The notes: generated by a model not told the origin, from the letters alone. Positions 43,325-53,032 are shown, counted from the stretch's first letter. The stretch: 64,000 nucleotides of DNA from Leifsonia aquatica H1aii (GCF_000633535.1 NZ_AYMR01000001.1:124001-188000); one strand, 5' to 3'. A program made the numbers and translations.

Positions 43325-44283
43325 CGGTTCCCCGAGATGCTGTGCCGCAGCCGCGGATCCACGAGCCGCTGCACCACATCGGCGGCGAAGCCGATGATCA
43401 GCACGGCGAACGTGGAGACGAAGAGGATGCCCTGGATGCTCTGGAAGTCGTGCTGCTCGATCGCCCGCAGCAGCATGCTCCCCAACCCGGGCAAGGTGAA
43501 CACGCTCTCGACCACGACGGCGCCGAGGAAGGTCGTGGCGAGCTCGATGCCGAGGATCGAGATCACGGGGACGGCCCCGTTGCGCAGGCCGTGCCGCCAC
43601 ATCGCGCCGCCGAACGTCGAGCCGAGCGCCCGGGAGTTGCGCAGGTAGTCGCTCCCGATCACGTCGAGCGTCGCGCTGCGCACGTAGCGCGAGATGGACG
43701 CGCTCATCACGATCGCGATGGTGATGATCGGCAGCGCCAGCGACTCCAGCGCCGCCGCCGGATCGGCCCAGTCGTCGCGCGGGAAGCCCCCGGAGGGGAA
43801 CCAGCGCAGGTTGATCGAGAAGACGCTGACCAGCAGGATTCCGACCCAGAACACCGGCACCGCGATGCCGAGCTGCGAGAACGCGGAGAGGAGGATGCCG
43901 TACCAGCGGTCGGCCTTCCACGCCGCCACGAAGCCGATCGGCAGGGCGAGGAGCAGTGCGAGCAGGAACGACAGGATCGTCAGCGGGATCGTGACCGCCA
44001 GTCGCGAGACGATCTCGGGCCCGACGGGCAGCGAGCTGATGAACGAGGTGCCGAGGTCGAGGCGCAGGATGCTGCCGAACCAGGCGAAGAACTGGTCGAT
44101 CAGCGGCTTGTCGCTGCCCACCTGCTTCTGAGCAGCCGCGATCTGCTCCGGGGTCGCGTTGACCGACAGCAGCGCATTCGCCGGGTCGCCGGGAAGGACG
44201 CGGAGCAGGAAGAAGAGCACCACCATGGCGAGCAGCAGCGACACCACGAGGAACGCGGTACGACGCAACAGATACGGGGCCAT
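43321..44283 (-). CDS. ABC transporter permease (OppB/DppB-like)
   Basis: The 320-residue permease starts with MAPYLLRRTAFLVVSLLLAM and the LPGDPANALL signature of OppB. A large loop with LDLGTSFISSLPVGPEI precedes the transport domain. The EAA-type loop is YLRNSRALGSTFGGAMWRHG. A strong hairpin (44302-44332) separates it from the binding-protein gene upstream. Confidence 0.92.
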   Translation of the reverse strand: MAPYLLRRTAFLVVSLLLAMVVLFFLLRVLPGDPANALLSVNATPEQIAAAQKQVGSDKPLIDQFFAWFGSILRLDLGTSFISSLPVGPEIVSRLAVTIPLTILSFLLALLLALPIGFVAAWKADRWYGILLSAFSQLGIAVPVFWVGILLVSVFSINLRWFPSGGFPRDDWADPAAALESLALPIITIAIVMSASISRYVRSATLDVIGSDYLRNSRALGSTFGGAMWRHGLRNGAVPVISILGIELATTFLGAVVVESVFTLPGLGSMLLRAIEQHDFQSIQGILFVSTFAVLIIGFAADVVQRLVDPRLRHSISGNR

Positions 44284-44301
44284 GGTGTTTTCAGCGTAGA
44301 C

Positions 44302-44332
44302 GCCCGGGGAGTCCGCGACGGACTCCCCGGGC
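44302..44332 (-). terminator. 14-bp hairpin between binding-protein and permease genes
   Basis: A perfect 14-bp stem (44302-44315 with 44319-44332) with a 3-base loop lies 18 bases before the permease start. In operons of this kind, such hairpins let the binding protein be made in excess over the membrane parts. Confidence 0.65.
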
Positions 44333-44355
44333 GGGGAGGGAGGGAGCTCTCGGTG

Positions 44356-45858
44356 CTACTTCTTGACGATGTCGTACGTGTAGAACGTCGAGTTCAGCCC
44401 GTTGACGGTGTAGCCGGAGAGGTCGCTCGAGGCGACGACGATCTGCGGCGTGAGGTACAGCCACACGCTGGCGGCGTCCTTCGCGATCTGCTCGTTGACC
44501 AGCTTCAGCTTCGCGGTCTGCTCTGCCGTGGTCGACGACTGCTCGGCCTCGTTCACCCACTGGGTCACCTGCGGGTTGTTGTAACCCCAGTAGAAGTCGG
44601 GGTTGCCGTACCAGACCACGTCGCGGTCGTTGACGTGCTCCTGCAGGGTCGCCTCGAAGTTCTTCTCCTTGAAGACCTTCGAGTACCACTCGTCGGCCGA
44701 GATGGTGTTGATGTTCACGGTGATGCCCACCTTGGCGAGCTCGCTCTTCACGAACTCGGCGACGGCCGGGTGCGGGTCGTAGCTCGGGGTGTCGAGCGTG
44801 AAGGTGAAGCCGTTCGCGTAGCCGGCGTCCGCCAGTTCCTTCTTGGCCAGAGCGGTGTCGTACGGGTTGACCTTGGTCAGGTCCTCGTACCAGGGGTCGC
44901 TCGGGGGCACCATCGAGCCGATCAGCGTGCCGTAGTTCCCCCAGATGGAGTTCAGCAGCTTCTTCGTGTCGATCGCGGAGTACACGGCCTTGCGGACCTC
45001 GGCCTTGTCGAACGGCGCGACGCGGTCGTTGAAGGCCAGGAGTTCCTTCACCGTCGACTTGCCGTCGTTGATCGTGTAGTCCTTGTTGTCCTTGAGCTGC
45101 GCGAGGGCGTCCGGGCTCTGGACGTTGGTGACGATGTCGACCTGGTTGGTCAGCAGCGCGTTGGAGAGGGCGGAGGCGTCGGTGAAGTAGTCGAAGACGA
45201 CCTCCTTGTTCTTCGCCTTCTGACCCCAGTAGCCGCTCCAGCGCTCGATGCTGAGCGAGCTGCCGCGCTTCCAGGTGCCGAGGGTGTACGGGCCGGTGCC
45301 GTCCTCCGCGGTCTTGTAGTCCTTGACGCCCGGGCCGTAGATCCACACGTAGCTGAGGTTGTACGGCAGCGAGATCGAGCGGCTCTTCAGGGTGATGACG
45401 ACCGTGTGGGCGTCCGGGGTCTCGATCCCCGAGATCACGGCGAGCTGGGACTTGCGGGCCGACTGCGAGTCGGCGGCGGTCACGCGCTCGATGCTGCGCT
45501 TGACGTCGGCGCTGGTGAACTCCGAGCCGCCGTGGAACTTCACGCCGTCGCGGAGGGTGAAGGTGTAGGTCAGCCCGTCCTCGCTCGTCGTGTACTTGGT
45601 GGCGAGCAGGGGCTCGACCTTGCCGTCGTCGGTGAGCTTGAACAGGCCCTCGTAGACGTTGCCGTTGAACGCCTCGGTGACGCCGCTGCCGCTTCCGGCG
45701 GTGTTGTCGAGGTGGACGGGCTCGTTCTGGGAGCCGACGGCGATCGACGCGTCCGTTCCGGACGCCGACGACGAAGACGACGCGCCCGAGCATCCGGCGA
45801 GCGCCAGCGCAGCGGCGAGTCCGATCGCGAGGGTGGCGAGCAGGGGGGTCTTTCTCAA
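44356..45858 (-). CDS. Extracellular solute-binding lipoprotein, family 5
   Basis: The 500-residue lipoprotein has a signal peptide with lipobox ALAGCSG and a Ser-rich linker (SGASSSSSASG). The peptide/nickel-binding family 5 fold follows (NVYEGLFKLTDDGKVEPLLA, GLTYTFTLRDGVKFHGG, VRKAVYSAID). It captures the substrate outside the membrane for the permease-ATPase complex encoded downstream. The start is TTG 45858, chosen because AGGAGA lies seven bases upstream and it gives a normal signal peptide; upstream in-frame codons do not. Confidence 0.92.
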   Translation of the reverse strand: MRKTPLLATLAIGLAAALALAGCSGASSSSSASGTDASIAVGSQNEPVHLDNTAGSGSGVTEAFNGNVYEGLFKLTDDGKVEPLLATKYTTSEDGLTYTFTLRDGVKFHGGSEFTSADVKRSIERVTAADSQSARKSQLAVISGIETPDAHTVVITLKSRSISLPYNLSYVWIYGPGVKDYKTAEDGTGPYTLGTWKRGSSLSIERWSGYWGQKAKNKEVVFDYFTDASALSNALLTNQVDIVTNVQSPDALAQLKDNKDYTINDGKSTVKELLAFNDRVAPFDKAEVRKAVYSAIDTKKLLNSIWGNYGTLIGSMVPPSDPWYEDLTKVNPYDTALAKKELADAGYANGFTFTLDTPSYDPHPAVAEFVKSELAKVGITVNINTISADEWYSKVFKEKNFEATLQEHVNDRDVVWYGNPDFYWGYNNPQVTQWVNEAEQSSTTAEQTAKLKLVNEQIAKDAASVWLYLTPQIVVASSDLSGYTVNGLNSTFYTYDIVKK

Positions 45859-45925
45859 GGGAGTTCTCCTGTGCTGTGGGGAGGGAGGTGCGGGGTGAAC
45901 GGGGGAAAGGGTGGAGCCGAATGCG

Positions 45926-46696
45926 CTACTGCGCGCCGCCGGAGCGGAGCACCACGCGCTTCTCGCCCGCGGTGACGGACACTGCGAAGCGGTTGTTCCG
46001 CGGCGGCAGCGGACAGTTGTACTGGTCCGAGAATCCGCAGGGCGGGACGAACGCACGGTTGAAGTCGAGGACGACGCGGTCGCCGTCGCGCTGCACGAAG
46101 AGGAAGCGTCCGGACGCGTACGTCCCGTCCTCCCCCTCGGCGCCGTTGGTCGCGTCGGCGAAGACCAGCAGCAGAGTGCCGTCGTCGTCGAAGGCGCTGA
46201 GCGTGTAGTCGACGCCGTCGCGGGTGAAGGTGATGTCGCCGGGCACGACCAGCTCGCGGGTCAGCCCGTTGTCACGCAGGTGCTCGAACGGCACGGTGCG
46301 GTCGGCGGCGACGGCATGGAACTCGGCCTCCACCACCCACGACGGGTCGAACGGGAACGTGTCGATCGTCTCGAACGCGCGGATTGCCGCCGAGGCCGCA
46401 TCCCAGAGGCGGATGCCGCGCTCGGGTTCGCCCGTCTCCAGGTTCCGGCGGGTGAGGTCGGTGGCGGTGACGGTGCTCGCCTGACCGGCGAGAGCCTCCT
46501 CGGCGGTCGTCGTGTCGCCGGACGGGAGCCAGCGCGTCTCGATGAGGGCGAGATTGCCGGTCGAGGCGACCACGGACGAGAGCCGCTCCCGGCGCCACGC
46601 GTCGTATCCGGTACGGGCGGCGTCGATCGAGGCGGGGGACGCCGAGGGGTGGACGGAGGTCTGCGGGGCGGAGGGAACAGTCACGATGTCGGGCAT
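45926..46696 (-). CDS. DUF1684 family protein
   Basis: The 256-residue soluble protein carries the strong DUF1684 C-terminal signature LDFNRAFVPPCGFSDQYNCP followed by LPPRNNRF. Earlier conserved parts are WRRERLSSVV and WVVEAEFHAV. The family is widespread but its function is not established; the conserved Cys residues lie in the signature loop. It is encoded just upstream of the ABC binding protein on the same strand (67-base gap), so co-expression is possible. No TANNNT is close to ATG 46696; CAGACT nine bases upstream is a weak candidate. Confidence 0.87.
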   Translation of the reverse strand: MPDIVTVPSAPQTSVHPSASPASIDAARTGYDAWRRERLSSVVASTGNLALIETRWLPSGDTTTAEEALAGQASTVTATDLTRRNLETGEPERGIRLWDAASAAIRAFETIDTFPFDPSWVVEAEFHAVAADRTVPFEHLRDNGLTRELVVPGDITFTRDGVDYTLSAFDDDGTLLLVFADATNGAEGEDGTYASGRFLFVQRDGDRVVLDFNRAFVPPCGFSDQYNCPLPPRNNRFAVSVTAGEKRVVLRSGGAQ

Positions 46697-46732
46697 AACG
46701 CACTCAGTCTGCGTCTTGTTCCCGCCGGATGC

Positions 46733-47140
46733 TCATTCGTGTTGCTCTGTGTTGCGCACAGTGGCACGCACGACCGAGGGCGTCAGGGCGAGGACGCCGG
46801 CCACCAGGGCCGGGACGAGCAGCGCCCAGCCGAGATCGGGACGCGCGACGAGTCCTTGGAAGCAGCCCACCGCCACCGCGATCTGGAGGATCTGGATGGT
46901 GACGGTCGATGCCCGCGCCCACGCGCGCCGACGCAGGATGCCCGCGGCGGTGACGATGACCCAGACGGCCGCCAGCGCCGTCAGGACGAAGATCGCGATC
47001 GCGGTGGTGAGGTATTCCGGCGTCAGCGTGAGCAGATCGATCAGCAGCCAGACAGCCAGCACGGTGACCAGGGCGGCCTCCAGGAACAGGATCACCGCGA
47101 GCGCCAGCAGCGCCGGCGGACGCGTGGCCGAACTGGGCAC
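46733..47140 (-). CDS. Small four-helix membrane protein
   Basis: The 135-residue protein has four hydrophobic helices (about residues 10-35, 45-67, 78-95, 100-120) and short charged ends, with no recognised family signature. GTG 47140 gives a complete first helix, but it overlaps a TATAGT hexamer (47139-47144), so either the hexamer is not a -10 or the true start is further in (GTG 47095). It precedes the DUF1684 gene by 36 bases on the same strand. Confidence 0.65.
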   Translation of the reverse strand: MPSSATRPPALLALAVILFLEAALVTVLAVWLLIDLLTLTPEYLTTAIAIFVLTALAAVWVIVTAAGILRRRAWARASTVTIQILQIAVAVGCFQGLVARPDLGWALLVPALVAGVLALTPSVVRATVRNTEQHE

Positions 47141-47364
47141 TATACCACCCCACCATTTCCGTCTTGTGTTCTCAGCGTTATCCCATACAAAACTATTGAT
47201 TCGAGTTAAGCGCTATGGGAGCATATTGGAGGTCGAGTTAGTGCTCACAGGGTGGTGGGCAGGTCTTTTCCCAACGGATCTGAAGAACCCTGTAACCCGA
47301 CTGCTTACCTGCATTCTAGGCCGCTCAGGCCAGAAAACATTCAGCAAACAAGGAGCATATCTTC

Positions 47365-47613
47365 ATGGATTGGCGCGACAAAGCCGCCTGCCTGACCGCG
47401 GACCCCGAGCTTTTCTTCCCCGTCGGAAACACGGGTCCCGCTGTCGACCAGATCGACAAGGCGAAGGCGGTCTGCGCGCGCTGCACCGTCACCGAGATCT
47501 GCCTGCAGTACGCCCTGGAGACCGGCCAGGACTCGGGCGTCTGGGGCGGCCTCTCCGAGGATGAGCGCCGCGCGCTCAAGCGCCGCGCCGCGCGCGCCCG
47601 TCGCGCGTCCTGA
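47365..47613 (+). CDS. whiB1: WhiB1-type iron-sulfur transcription regulator
   Basis: The 82-residue Wbl protein has the four [4Fe-4S] ligands Cys9, Cys37, Cys40 and Cys46, the GVWGG turn (58-62) and a basic C-terminal tail. The opening MDWRDKAACLTADPELFFPV and TGQDSGVWGG match Mycobacterium WhiB1 almost throughout, supporting the subtype. WhiB1 binds the primary sigma factor region 4 and DNA; nitric oxide destroys its cluster. AAGGAG lies about ten bases before ATG. The 200-base upstream region is less G+C-rich than its surroundings, contains TTAGTGCTCACAG and probably holds the promoter, but I cannot assign a CRP site with confidence. Confidence 0.95.
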   Translation: MDWRDKAACLTADPELFFPVGNTGPAVDQIDKAKAVCARCTVTEICLQYALETGQDSGVWGGLSEDERRALKRRAARARRAS

Positions 47614-47664
47614 CGGCGCCCGCTCCTCGAACGACTTCTCACCGCACCACAGCACCGCCGAGGC

Positions 47665-47727
47665 GGCGCTCCGCATCAGCTGGACGGACACCTAGCACCC
47701 CGAACAGCACGACCTCAGCGGAGCGCC
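47665..47727. repeat. 10-bp inverted repeat downstream of whiB1
   Basis: GGCGCTCCGC (47665-47674) and GCGGAGCGCC (47718-47727) are perfectly complementary, 43 bases apart. They could form a long-range stem that terminates whiB1 or the opposing pdtaS transcript. Confidence 0.4.
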
Positions 47728-47741
47728 CCTCGGCATTTCTG

Positions 47742-47802
47742 TGTCCTGGGGTATCGGCGTCCTGAGGTGTCGGCGTCCTGAGATTCCGGTGTCCTGAGGC
47801 GG
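47742..47802. repeat. 16-bp tandem repeat, about 3.8 copies
   Basis: Units start at 47742, 47758, 47774 and 47790, each with GTCCTG and most ending in CGG. They lie in the convergent gap between whiB1 and pdtaS. The repeats are imperfect and noncoding; a variable-number locus is possible. Confidence 0.75.
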
Positions 47803-47827
47803 ACCGCCGCGCGGCCCGCCTGTCGCA

Positions 47828-49321
47828 TCAGACCGTGGTCAGGTAGCGCAGTGGGACCTCGATCGTGACCTCGGTCCCCTGCCCCATCAGCGTGTGCCAG
47901 TCGATCGCCCCGCCGAGTTCGCCCTGGATGAGCGTGCGAACGATCTGCGTCCCGAGCCCGGAGCCGACCTTGCCCTCCGGCAGGCCAGACCCGTTGTCGA
48001 CCACCTTGACCGTCAGCGACTCGGCCGAGCGGTTCGCGATGATCTCGACCTGACCCTCGCGTCCGGCCAGACCGTGTTCCACCGCGTTCGTGACGAGCTC
48101 GGTCAGCGCGAGAGCCAGCGGCGTGGCGTACTCGCTGGGCAGGCTGCCGAAGGACCCGGACTTCTTCGGGTGCACGGTCGTCGTGTGACTCGCGGCGACC
48201 TCCGCGACGAGCAGGAGCACCCGGTCGAAGACGTCGTCGAAGTCCACGATCTGGGCCAGCCCGGTCGAGAGCGTGTCGTGCACGACCGCGATCGCGGCCA
48301 CGCGCCGCATCGCCTGGCTGAGCGCCTCGCGCGCCTCCTCGGAGTGGGTACGCCGGGCCTGGATGCGCAGCAGGGATGCCACCGTCTGCAGGTTGTTCTT
48401 GACCCGATGGTGGATCTCGCGGATCGTGGCGTCCTTGGTGATCAGTTCGCGCTCCTGGTGCCGCTGCTCGGACACGTCGCGGCAGAGCACGATCGCCCCC
48501 ACCCGCTCCCCGCGGTTGCGGATGGGGATGGCACGGAGCGAGACCGTGACGCCACGCGCCTCGATGTCCGTCCGCCACGGCGCACGACCGGTGACGACCA
48601 GCGGGAGCGACTCGTCGACCGTCAGCGTGCCGGCTACCAACCCCGTCGTGACGGTGGCCAGCGATTGCCCCTCGAGCTCGCCGGTGAAACCCATCCGGTT
48701 GAACGCGCTGAGGGCGTTGGGGCTCGCGAACGTCGTCGTGCCGTCGACGTCGAGGCGGATGAGGCCGTCGGCAGCGCGGGGCGCACCGCGGCGCGGGGCA
48801 GCAGGAGCACCGAGGTCGGGGAAGTCTCCCGTCGCGATCATGCTGAACAGGTCGTTGGCGCACTCGTTGAACGTCAGCTCCTGCCGACTCGGGGTGCGCG
48901 CCTCGCTGAGGTTCGTGTGCCGGGTGATGACCGCGATGGGTTCGTCCGCGGTGTCCGGCGAGTGCACCGTCAGGCGGCGGATGACGGGGACCGCGCGCAC
49001 CCGGGTGGGCGTCTCCTCGTACCAATCGGGAGCCGACGTGTCGATGATCGCCTTCGTCCGGAAGGCGTCGGTCACCTGTTGCTTCCACTCCGGCTTGATC
49101 CGCTGCCCGACGAAGTCGCGGTAGAAGAGGGTCGCGGCGCTCGACGGACGTGCGTGGGCGACGGCGACGAAGTCGTCGTCCGCGGTCGGCACCCAGAGCA
49201 CGATGTCCGCGAACGCCAGGTCGGCCAGGAGCTGCCAGTCGCCGACCAGTCCGTGGAGCCAATCCACCTCGACCTCCGACGAACGGCCTTGGGCATGGAT
49301 GAGATCACTGAGCGTCGACAC
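47828..49321 (-). CDS. pdtaS: PdtaS-type cytosolic histidine kinase
   Basis: The 497-residue soluble kinase has a GAF domain (about 1-150), a PAS domain (about 180-300, RLDVDGTTTFASPNALSAF) and a HisKA_2/HWE-type kinase core. The phospho-acceptor box is REIHHRVKNNLQTVASLLR, and the ATPase domain has ELVTNAVEHG and VVDNGSGLPEG. It tracks Mycobacterium PdtaS along its whole length. PdtaS phosphorylates PdtaR, an ANTAR RNA-binding antiterminator; no pdtaR is in the window. GTG 49321 has TACACT-AGGGGG directly upstream, a leaderless start. Confidence 0.93.
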   Translation of the reverse strand: MSTLSDLIHAQGRSSEVEVDWLHGLVGDWQLLADLAFADIVLWVPTADDDFVAVAHARPSSAATLFYRDFVGQRIKPEWKQQVTDAFRTKAIIDTSAPDWYEETPTRVRAVPVIRRLTVHSPDTADEPIAVITRHTNLSEARTPSRQELTFNECANDLFSMIATGDFPDLGAPAAPRRGAPRAADGLIRLDVDGTTTFASPNALSAFNRMGFTGELEGQSLATVTTGLVAGTLTVDESLPLVVTGRAPWRTDIEARGVTVSLRAIPIRNRGERVGAIVLCRDVSEQRHQERELITKDATIREIHHRVKNNLQTVASLLRIQARRTHSEEAREALSQAMRRVAAIAVVHDTLSTGLAQIVDFDDVFDRVLLLVAEVAASHTTTVHPKKSGSFGSLPSEYATPLALALTELVTNAVEHGLAGREGQVEIIANRSAESLTVKVVDNGSGLPEGKVGSGLGTQIVRTLIQGELGGAIDWHTLMGQGTEVTIEVPLRYLTTV

Positions 49322-49327
49322 CCCCCT

Positions 49328-49333
49328 AGTGTA
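49328..49333 (-). promoter_or_regulatory. Leaderless -10 (TACACT, 6 nt before GTG 49321)
   Basis: TACACT-AGGGGG-GTG on the minus strand, sharing its spacer with the promoter at 3487. Confidence 0.55.
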
Positions 49334-49359
49334 GGCGGCCGACCAGGACCGACCGCCGG

Positions 49360-49368
49360 TTATCCACA
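49360..49368 (+). other. Single consensus DnaA box (TTATCCACA)
   Basis: TTATCCACA exactly matches the consensus DnaA box. It is isolated, 39 bases upstream of pdtaS in the 270-base gap, with no second box or AT-rich stretch, so it is not an origin. It may titrate DnaA or regulate pdtaS, or be chance. Confidence 0.35.
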
Positions 49369-49591
49369 CCCGCGTCGGCACCCTGGACTCCCCCGGGCCC
49401 CGCTGCTTGAGTGAGGTCGTTCGGACGACGGTCGGGGGCGGCCGGGGACAGGGGGACGGGTGAGCGCAGGGAGAGCGGGACGCACCGCCGGCGACGCAGA
49501 CGCGCGTGCCGACCACGAGAGGTCACCGCCGTGAGCGGCAGCCGCCGACGACGGCGGACAGCACCCCGCCACCACATCACAAGGAGACCTC

Positions 49592-50134
49592 ATGTCGATG
49601 ACAGCGACGACCAGAGAACGATCCATCCCGCACGACCAGAGCCTCGCGGCAGAGCAGGGCACGGGGTGGATCGGCCACCAGCGGCGTCCTCGCCCCTCCG
49701 ACGCGGGGATGGGCCCGTCGCCGTCCGCCGTGCCCGGGGACGGGCGCCCGCCTCCCCCGGTCGGGCCGGCCCCGGTCGCGGAGCTGACGGCCCTGGAGCA
49801 GGACCCCGCCTTGCTCTGCGCGAATCTGGCCCTGTGCATCGTGGAGATCCTGGCCGGCGCCCGGTCGCTCGATCAGATCGGACGCTGGGTGACCGATTCG
49901 GTGTTCGTGAACCTGCTCCGTCGAACGGCGATCGCCTCGCGGTCGCGCGCCGTCTCTGCACAGGAGGCGATGCGTCCACGATTCCGGATCGGGACGCCCC
50001 TGCTGTCGCAGCTCGCCGACGGCTCCATCGAGGCCGTTGTGGTCGTGCACCAGCCGTCGCGCTCCCGAGCCATCGCGATCCGGCTAGAACGCCATCGCGA
50101 TCGGTGGCGGGCGACCGTGCTCAGCGTGCTCTGA
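49592..50134 (+). CDS. Rv3235-like family protein
   Basis: The 180-residue protein has a long Pro-rich, poorly ordered N-terminus (about 1-65). A compact domain follows with ALCIVEILAGARSLDQIGRWV, then PRFRIGTPLLSQLADGSIEAV and a basic closing strand (AIAIRLERHRDRWRATVLSVL). This matches the small Rv3235 family of actinobacteria. That family commonly sits next to secA, as here and in mycobacteria. Function is unknown. ATG 49592 follows AAGGAG by six bases. Confidence 0.82.
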   Translation: MSMTATTRERSIPHDQSLAAEQGTGWIGHQRRPRPSDAGMGPSPSAVPGDGRPPPPVGPAPVAELTALEQDPALLCANLALCIVEILAGARSLDQIGRWVTDSVFVNLLRRTAIASRSRAVSAQEAMRPRFRIGTPLLSQLADGSIEAVVVVHQPSRSRAIAIRLERHRDRWRATVLSVL

Positions 50135-50173
50135 GCCGGGCCGCCGCGCCGAGAAGGACGGGCCGGACGACGA

Positions 50174-50213
50174 GACGCCGGAGGGCGGCCGCTCGGGGCC
50201 GCCCTCCGGCGTC
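50174..50213. terminator. 17-bp bidirectional terminator
   Basis: Bases 50174-50190 pair perfectly with 50197-50213 across a 6-base loop. The element lies between the convergent Rv3235-like gene and secA and probably serves both. Confidence 0.8.
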
Positions 50214-50224
50214 GTCGTGACCGG

Positions 50225-53032
50225 TCAGCGCTTCTTGGACTGCGCCCGGCGCTCGGCGCGGTTCGCGGGGGCCTCCTCGGCGTCGGCCTCCACACGCTGG
50301 CCGAACGCGCCACGCTGGGTGGCCGCCTGCGCGGGCGGAGCGGCCTGCGGAGCGGCCGCCTGCTGAGCGCGCTGCGCGCGGGCGGTGGCGGCCTGCTCGA
50401 TCTGGCCGCGCTGGTTGCGGACCTCGACGCCGCCTCCCTCGCCCGGAGCCGAGTAGCTGAGACGCGCCTCGCCCTCGCCGCGGGCCAGGCCCTTGGCGGC
50501 GACGGACGGCGACTCGACCTCGCCAGGAGCCTGGTTGACCTCGACCTCCAGGTTGAACAGGAAGCCGACGGTCTCCTCCCGGATCGCGCCCATCATCTGC
50601 TGGAACATGGCGTAGCCCTCGCGCTGGTACTCCACCAGCGGGTCGCGCTGGGCCATCGCGCGCAGCCCGATGCCGTCCTTGAGGTAGTCCATCTCGTAGA
50701 GGTGCTCGCGCCAGCGGCGGTCGATGACCGACAGGACTACACGTCGCTCGAGCTCGCGCATGGCGGGCTCGCCGAGCGACTCCTCGCGGTGCTGGTACGC
50801 GATGCGGGCGTCGGAGAGGATCTCGCGGCGCATGAAGTCGCGGTTGATGCGCCCCTTGTTGCCGGCCTCGGCGATGACCTCGTCGATGCTGACACCGATC
50901 GGGTAGAGCGTCTTGAGCTCGACCCACAGCGCGTCGAAGTCCCAGTCATCGCCGTTGCCCTCGCCTGTGTGCTGGTCGAGGATGTCGTCGATCACGTCGG
51001 TGAGGAATTTCTGCACCCGTTCGTGCAGGTCGTCGCCCTCGAGGATCTGTCGGCGGTCGCCGTAGATGGCCTCGCGCTGCCGGTTGAGGACGTCGTCGTA
51101 CTTGAGCACGTTCTTGCGGATCTCGGCGTTGCGCGCCTCGACCTGCGACTGCGCGCTGCGGATCGCGCGGCTCACGACCTTGGACTCGATCGCCATGTCG
51201 TCCGGCACGCTCGTGCGGCCCATCAGGCTCTCGGCGGCACCTGCGTTGAACAGGCGCATCAGGTCGTCGGTGAGCGACAGGTAGAAGCGGCTCTCCCCTG
51301 GGTCGCCCTGACGACCGGACCGACCGCGCAACTGGTTGTCGATGCGGCGGGACTCGTGGCGCTCGGTGCCGAGCACGTAGAGACCGCCCGCATCGATGAC
51401 CTTGTCGGCCTCCTCCTGGACCGTGTCCTTGACGTCGGAGAAGACGGCGTCCCACTGCTCCTCGTACTCGTCCGGCGTCTCCACCGGCGACAGCCCACGG
51501 GAGTTCATCTCCGCCACCGCGATGAACTCCGCGTTGCCGCCGAGCATGATGTCGGTACCGCGGCCGGCCATGTTGGTCGCGACGGTGACCGCGCCGAGGC
51601 GCCCGGCCTGGGCGACGATCGCCGCCTCGCGTGCGTGGTTCTTCGCGTTCAGGACCTCATGGCGCACACCCTTCTTGGCGAGCGAGCGCGAGAGGTACTC
51701 GCTCTTCTCGACGCTGGTCGTGCCGACCAGCACGGGCTGGCCCTTCTCGTGCCGTTTGACGATGTCCTCGACGACCTGCTCGAACTTCGCCTGCTCGTTC
51801 TTGTAGACAAGGTCGGGCTGGTCGATGCGCTGCATCGGCTTGTTGGTCGGGATCGGGACGACGCCGAGCTTGTAGGTGCTCATGAACTCGGCGGCCTCGG
51901 TCTCGGCCGTACCGGTCATGCCGGAGAGCTTCTTGTAGAGGCGGAAGTAGTTCTGGAGGGTGACGGTGGCGAGGGTCTGGTTCTCGGCCTTGACCTCGAC
52001 ACCCTCCTTCGCCTCGATCGCCTGGTGGATGCCCTCGTTGTAGCGGCGCCCGACCAGGATGCGGCCGGTGTGCTCGTCGACGATCAGCACTTCGCCGTTC
52101 ATCACGACATAGTCCTTGTCGCGCTTGAACAGCGCGTTCGCCTTGATCGCGTTGTTGAGGAACGAGATCAGCGGGGTGTTGGCCGACTCGTAGAGGTTGT
52201 CGATGCCGAGGTAGTCCTCGACCTTCTCGATACCGGGCTCGAGCACGCCGATGGTGCGCTTCTTCTCGTCGACCTCGAAGTCCTCGCCGGCGGTGAGACG
52301 CTTGGCGAGGTTCGCGAACTCGACGAACCAGCGGTTGGCCTCGCCGGAGGACGGGCCCGAGATGATCAGCGGCGTGCGCGCCTCGTCGATGAGGATGGAG
52401 TCCACCTCGTCGACGATGGCGAAGTAGTGACCGCGCTGCACCATGTCCTGGGCCTGCCAGGCCATGTTGTCGCGCAGATAGTCGAACCCGAACTCGTTGT
52501 TCGTGCCGTAGGTGATGTCGGCGGCGTACTGCTCCCGGCGCTCCTCGGGAGTCTGGCCGGCGAGGATCACGCCGGTCGTCATGCCCAGCGCGCGGAAGAC
52601 GCGTCCCATGAGCTCGGACTGGTAGCTCGCGAGGTAGTCGTTGACCGTGATGACGTGCACGCCGCGGCTGGCGATCGCGTTGAGGTACGCGGCCGTGGTC
52701 GCGACGAGCGTCTTGCCCTCGCCGGTCTTCATCTCGGCGATGTTGCCGAGATGGAGCGCCGCGCCGCCCATGAGCTGCACGTCGAAGTGCCGCATGCCGA
52801 GCGTGCGCTTCGCCGCCTCGCGGACCGCCGCGAACGCCTCCGGGAGGAGGTCGTCGAGCGATTCGCCGTTGCTGTACCGCTCGCGGAGCTCCACGGTCTC
52901 GTGCATGAGCTCTTCGTCGGTAAGTGCCGAGAAGTCGTCTTCGAGGGCGTTGACCGCTTTCGCGTACGCCTCGAGGCGACGGAGGGTGCGCCCTTCGCCG
53001 AGACGGAGAACCTTTTCCAGAACTGAGGCCAC
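50225..53032 (-). CDS. secA: Preprotein translocase ATPase SecA
   Basis: The 935-residue motor drives protein export through SecYEG. Walker A is MKTGEGKT and the DEAD-like box reads [16 protein letters not shown]. Further motifs are [20 protein letters not shown] and the helicase arginine finger region [11 protein letters not shown]. The length and domain order (nucleotide-binding fold, preprotein cross-linking, helical scaffold) match housekeeping SecA1. The C-terminus is a Gln/Ala-rich tail ending [12 protein letters not shown] and lacks the Cys-rich SEC-C zinc motif, as in many actinobacteria. GTG 53032 has GGAG seven bases upstream. Confidence 0.96.
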   Translation of the reverse strand: MASVLEKVLRLGEGRTLRRLEAYAKAVNALEDDFSALTDEELMHETVELRERYSNGESLDDLLPEAFAAVREAAKRTLGMRHFDVQLMGGAALHLGNIAEMKTGEGKTLVATTAAYLNAIASRGVHVITVNDYLASYQSELMGRVFRALGMTTGVILAGQTPEERREQYAADITYGTNNEFGFDYLRDNMAWQAQDMVQRGHYFAIVDEVDSILIDEARTPLIISGPSSGEANRWFVEFANLAKRLTAGEDFEVDEKKRTIGVLEPGIEKVEDYLGIDNLYESANTPLISFLNNAIKANALFKRDKDYVVMNGEVLIVDEHTGRILVGRRYNEGIHQAIEAKEGVEVKAENQTLATVTLQNYFRLYKKLSGMTGTAETEAAEFMSTYKLGVVPIPTNKPMQRIDQPDLVYKNEQAKFEQVVEDIVKRHEKGQPVLVGTTSVEKSEYLSRSLAKKGVRHEVLNAKNHAREAAIVAQAGRLGAVTVATNMAGRGTDIMLGGNAEFIAVAEMNSRGLSPVETPDEYEEQWDAVFSDVKDTVQEEADKVIDAGGLYVLGTERHESRRIDNQLRGRSGRQGDPGESRFYLSLTDDLMRLFNAGAAESLMGRTSVPDDMAIESKVVSRAIRSAQSQVEARNAEIRKNVLKYDDVLNRQREAIYGDRRQILEGDDLHERVQKFLTDVIDDILDQHTGEGNGDDWDFDALWVELKTLYPIGVSIDEVIAEAGNKGRINRDFMRREILSDARIAYQHREESLGEPAMRELERRVVLSVIDRRWREHLYEMDYLKDGIGLRAMAQRDPLVEYQREGYAMFQQMMGAIREETVGFLFNLEVEVNQAPGEVESPSVAAKGLARGEGEARLSYSAPGEGGGVEVRNQRGQIEQAATARAQRAQQAAAPQAAPPAQAATQRGAFGQRVEADAEEAPANRAERRAQSKKR

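Noticed and set aside
49322-49591. Replication origin around the DnaA box
   Set aside because: Only one box, no AT-rich region, and no dnaA, dnaN or parAB nearby.
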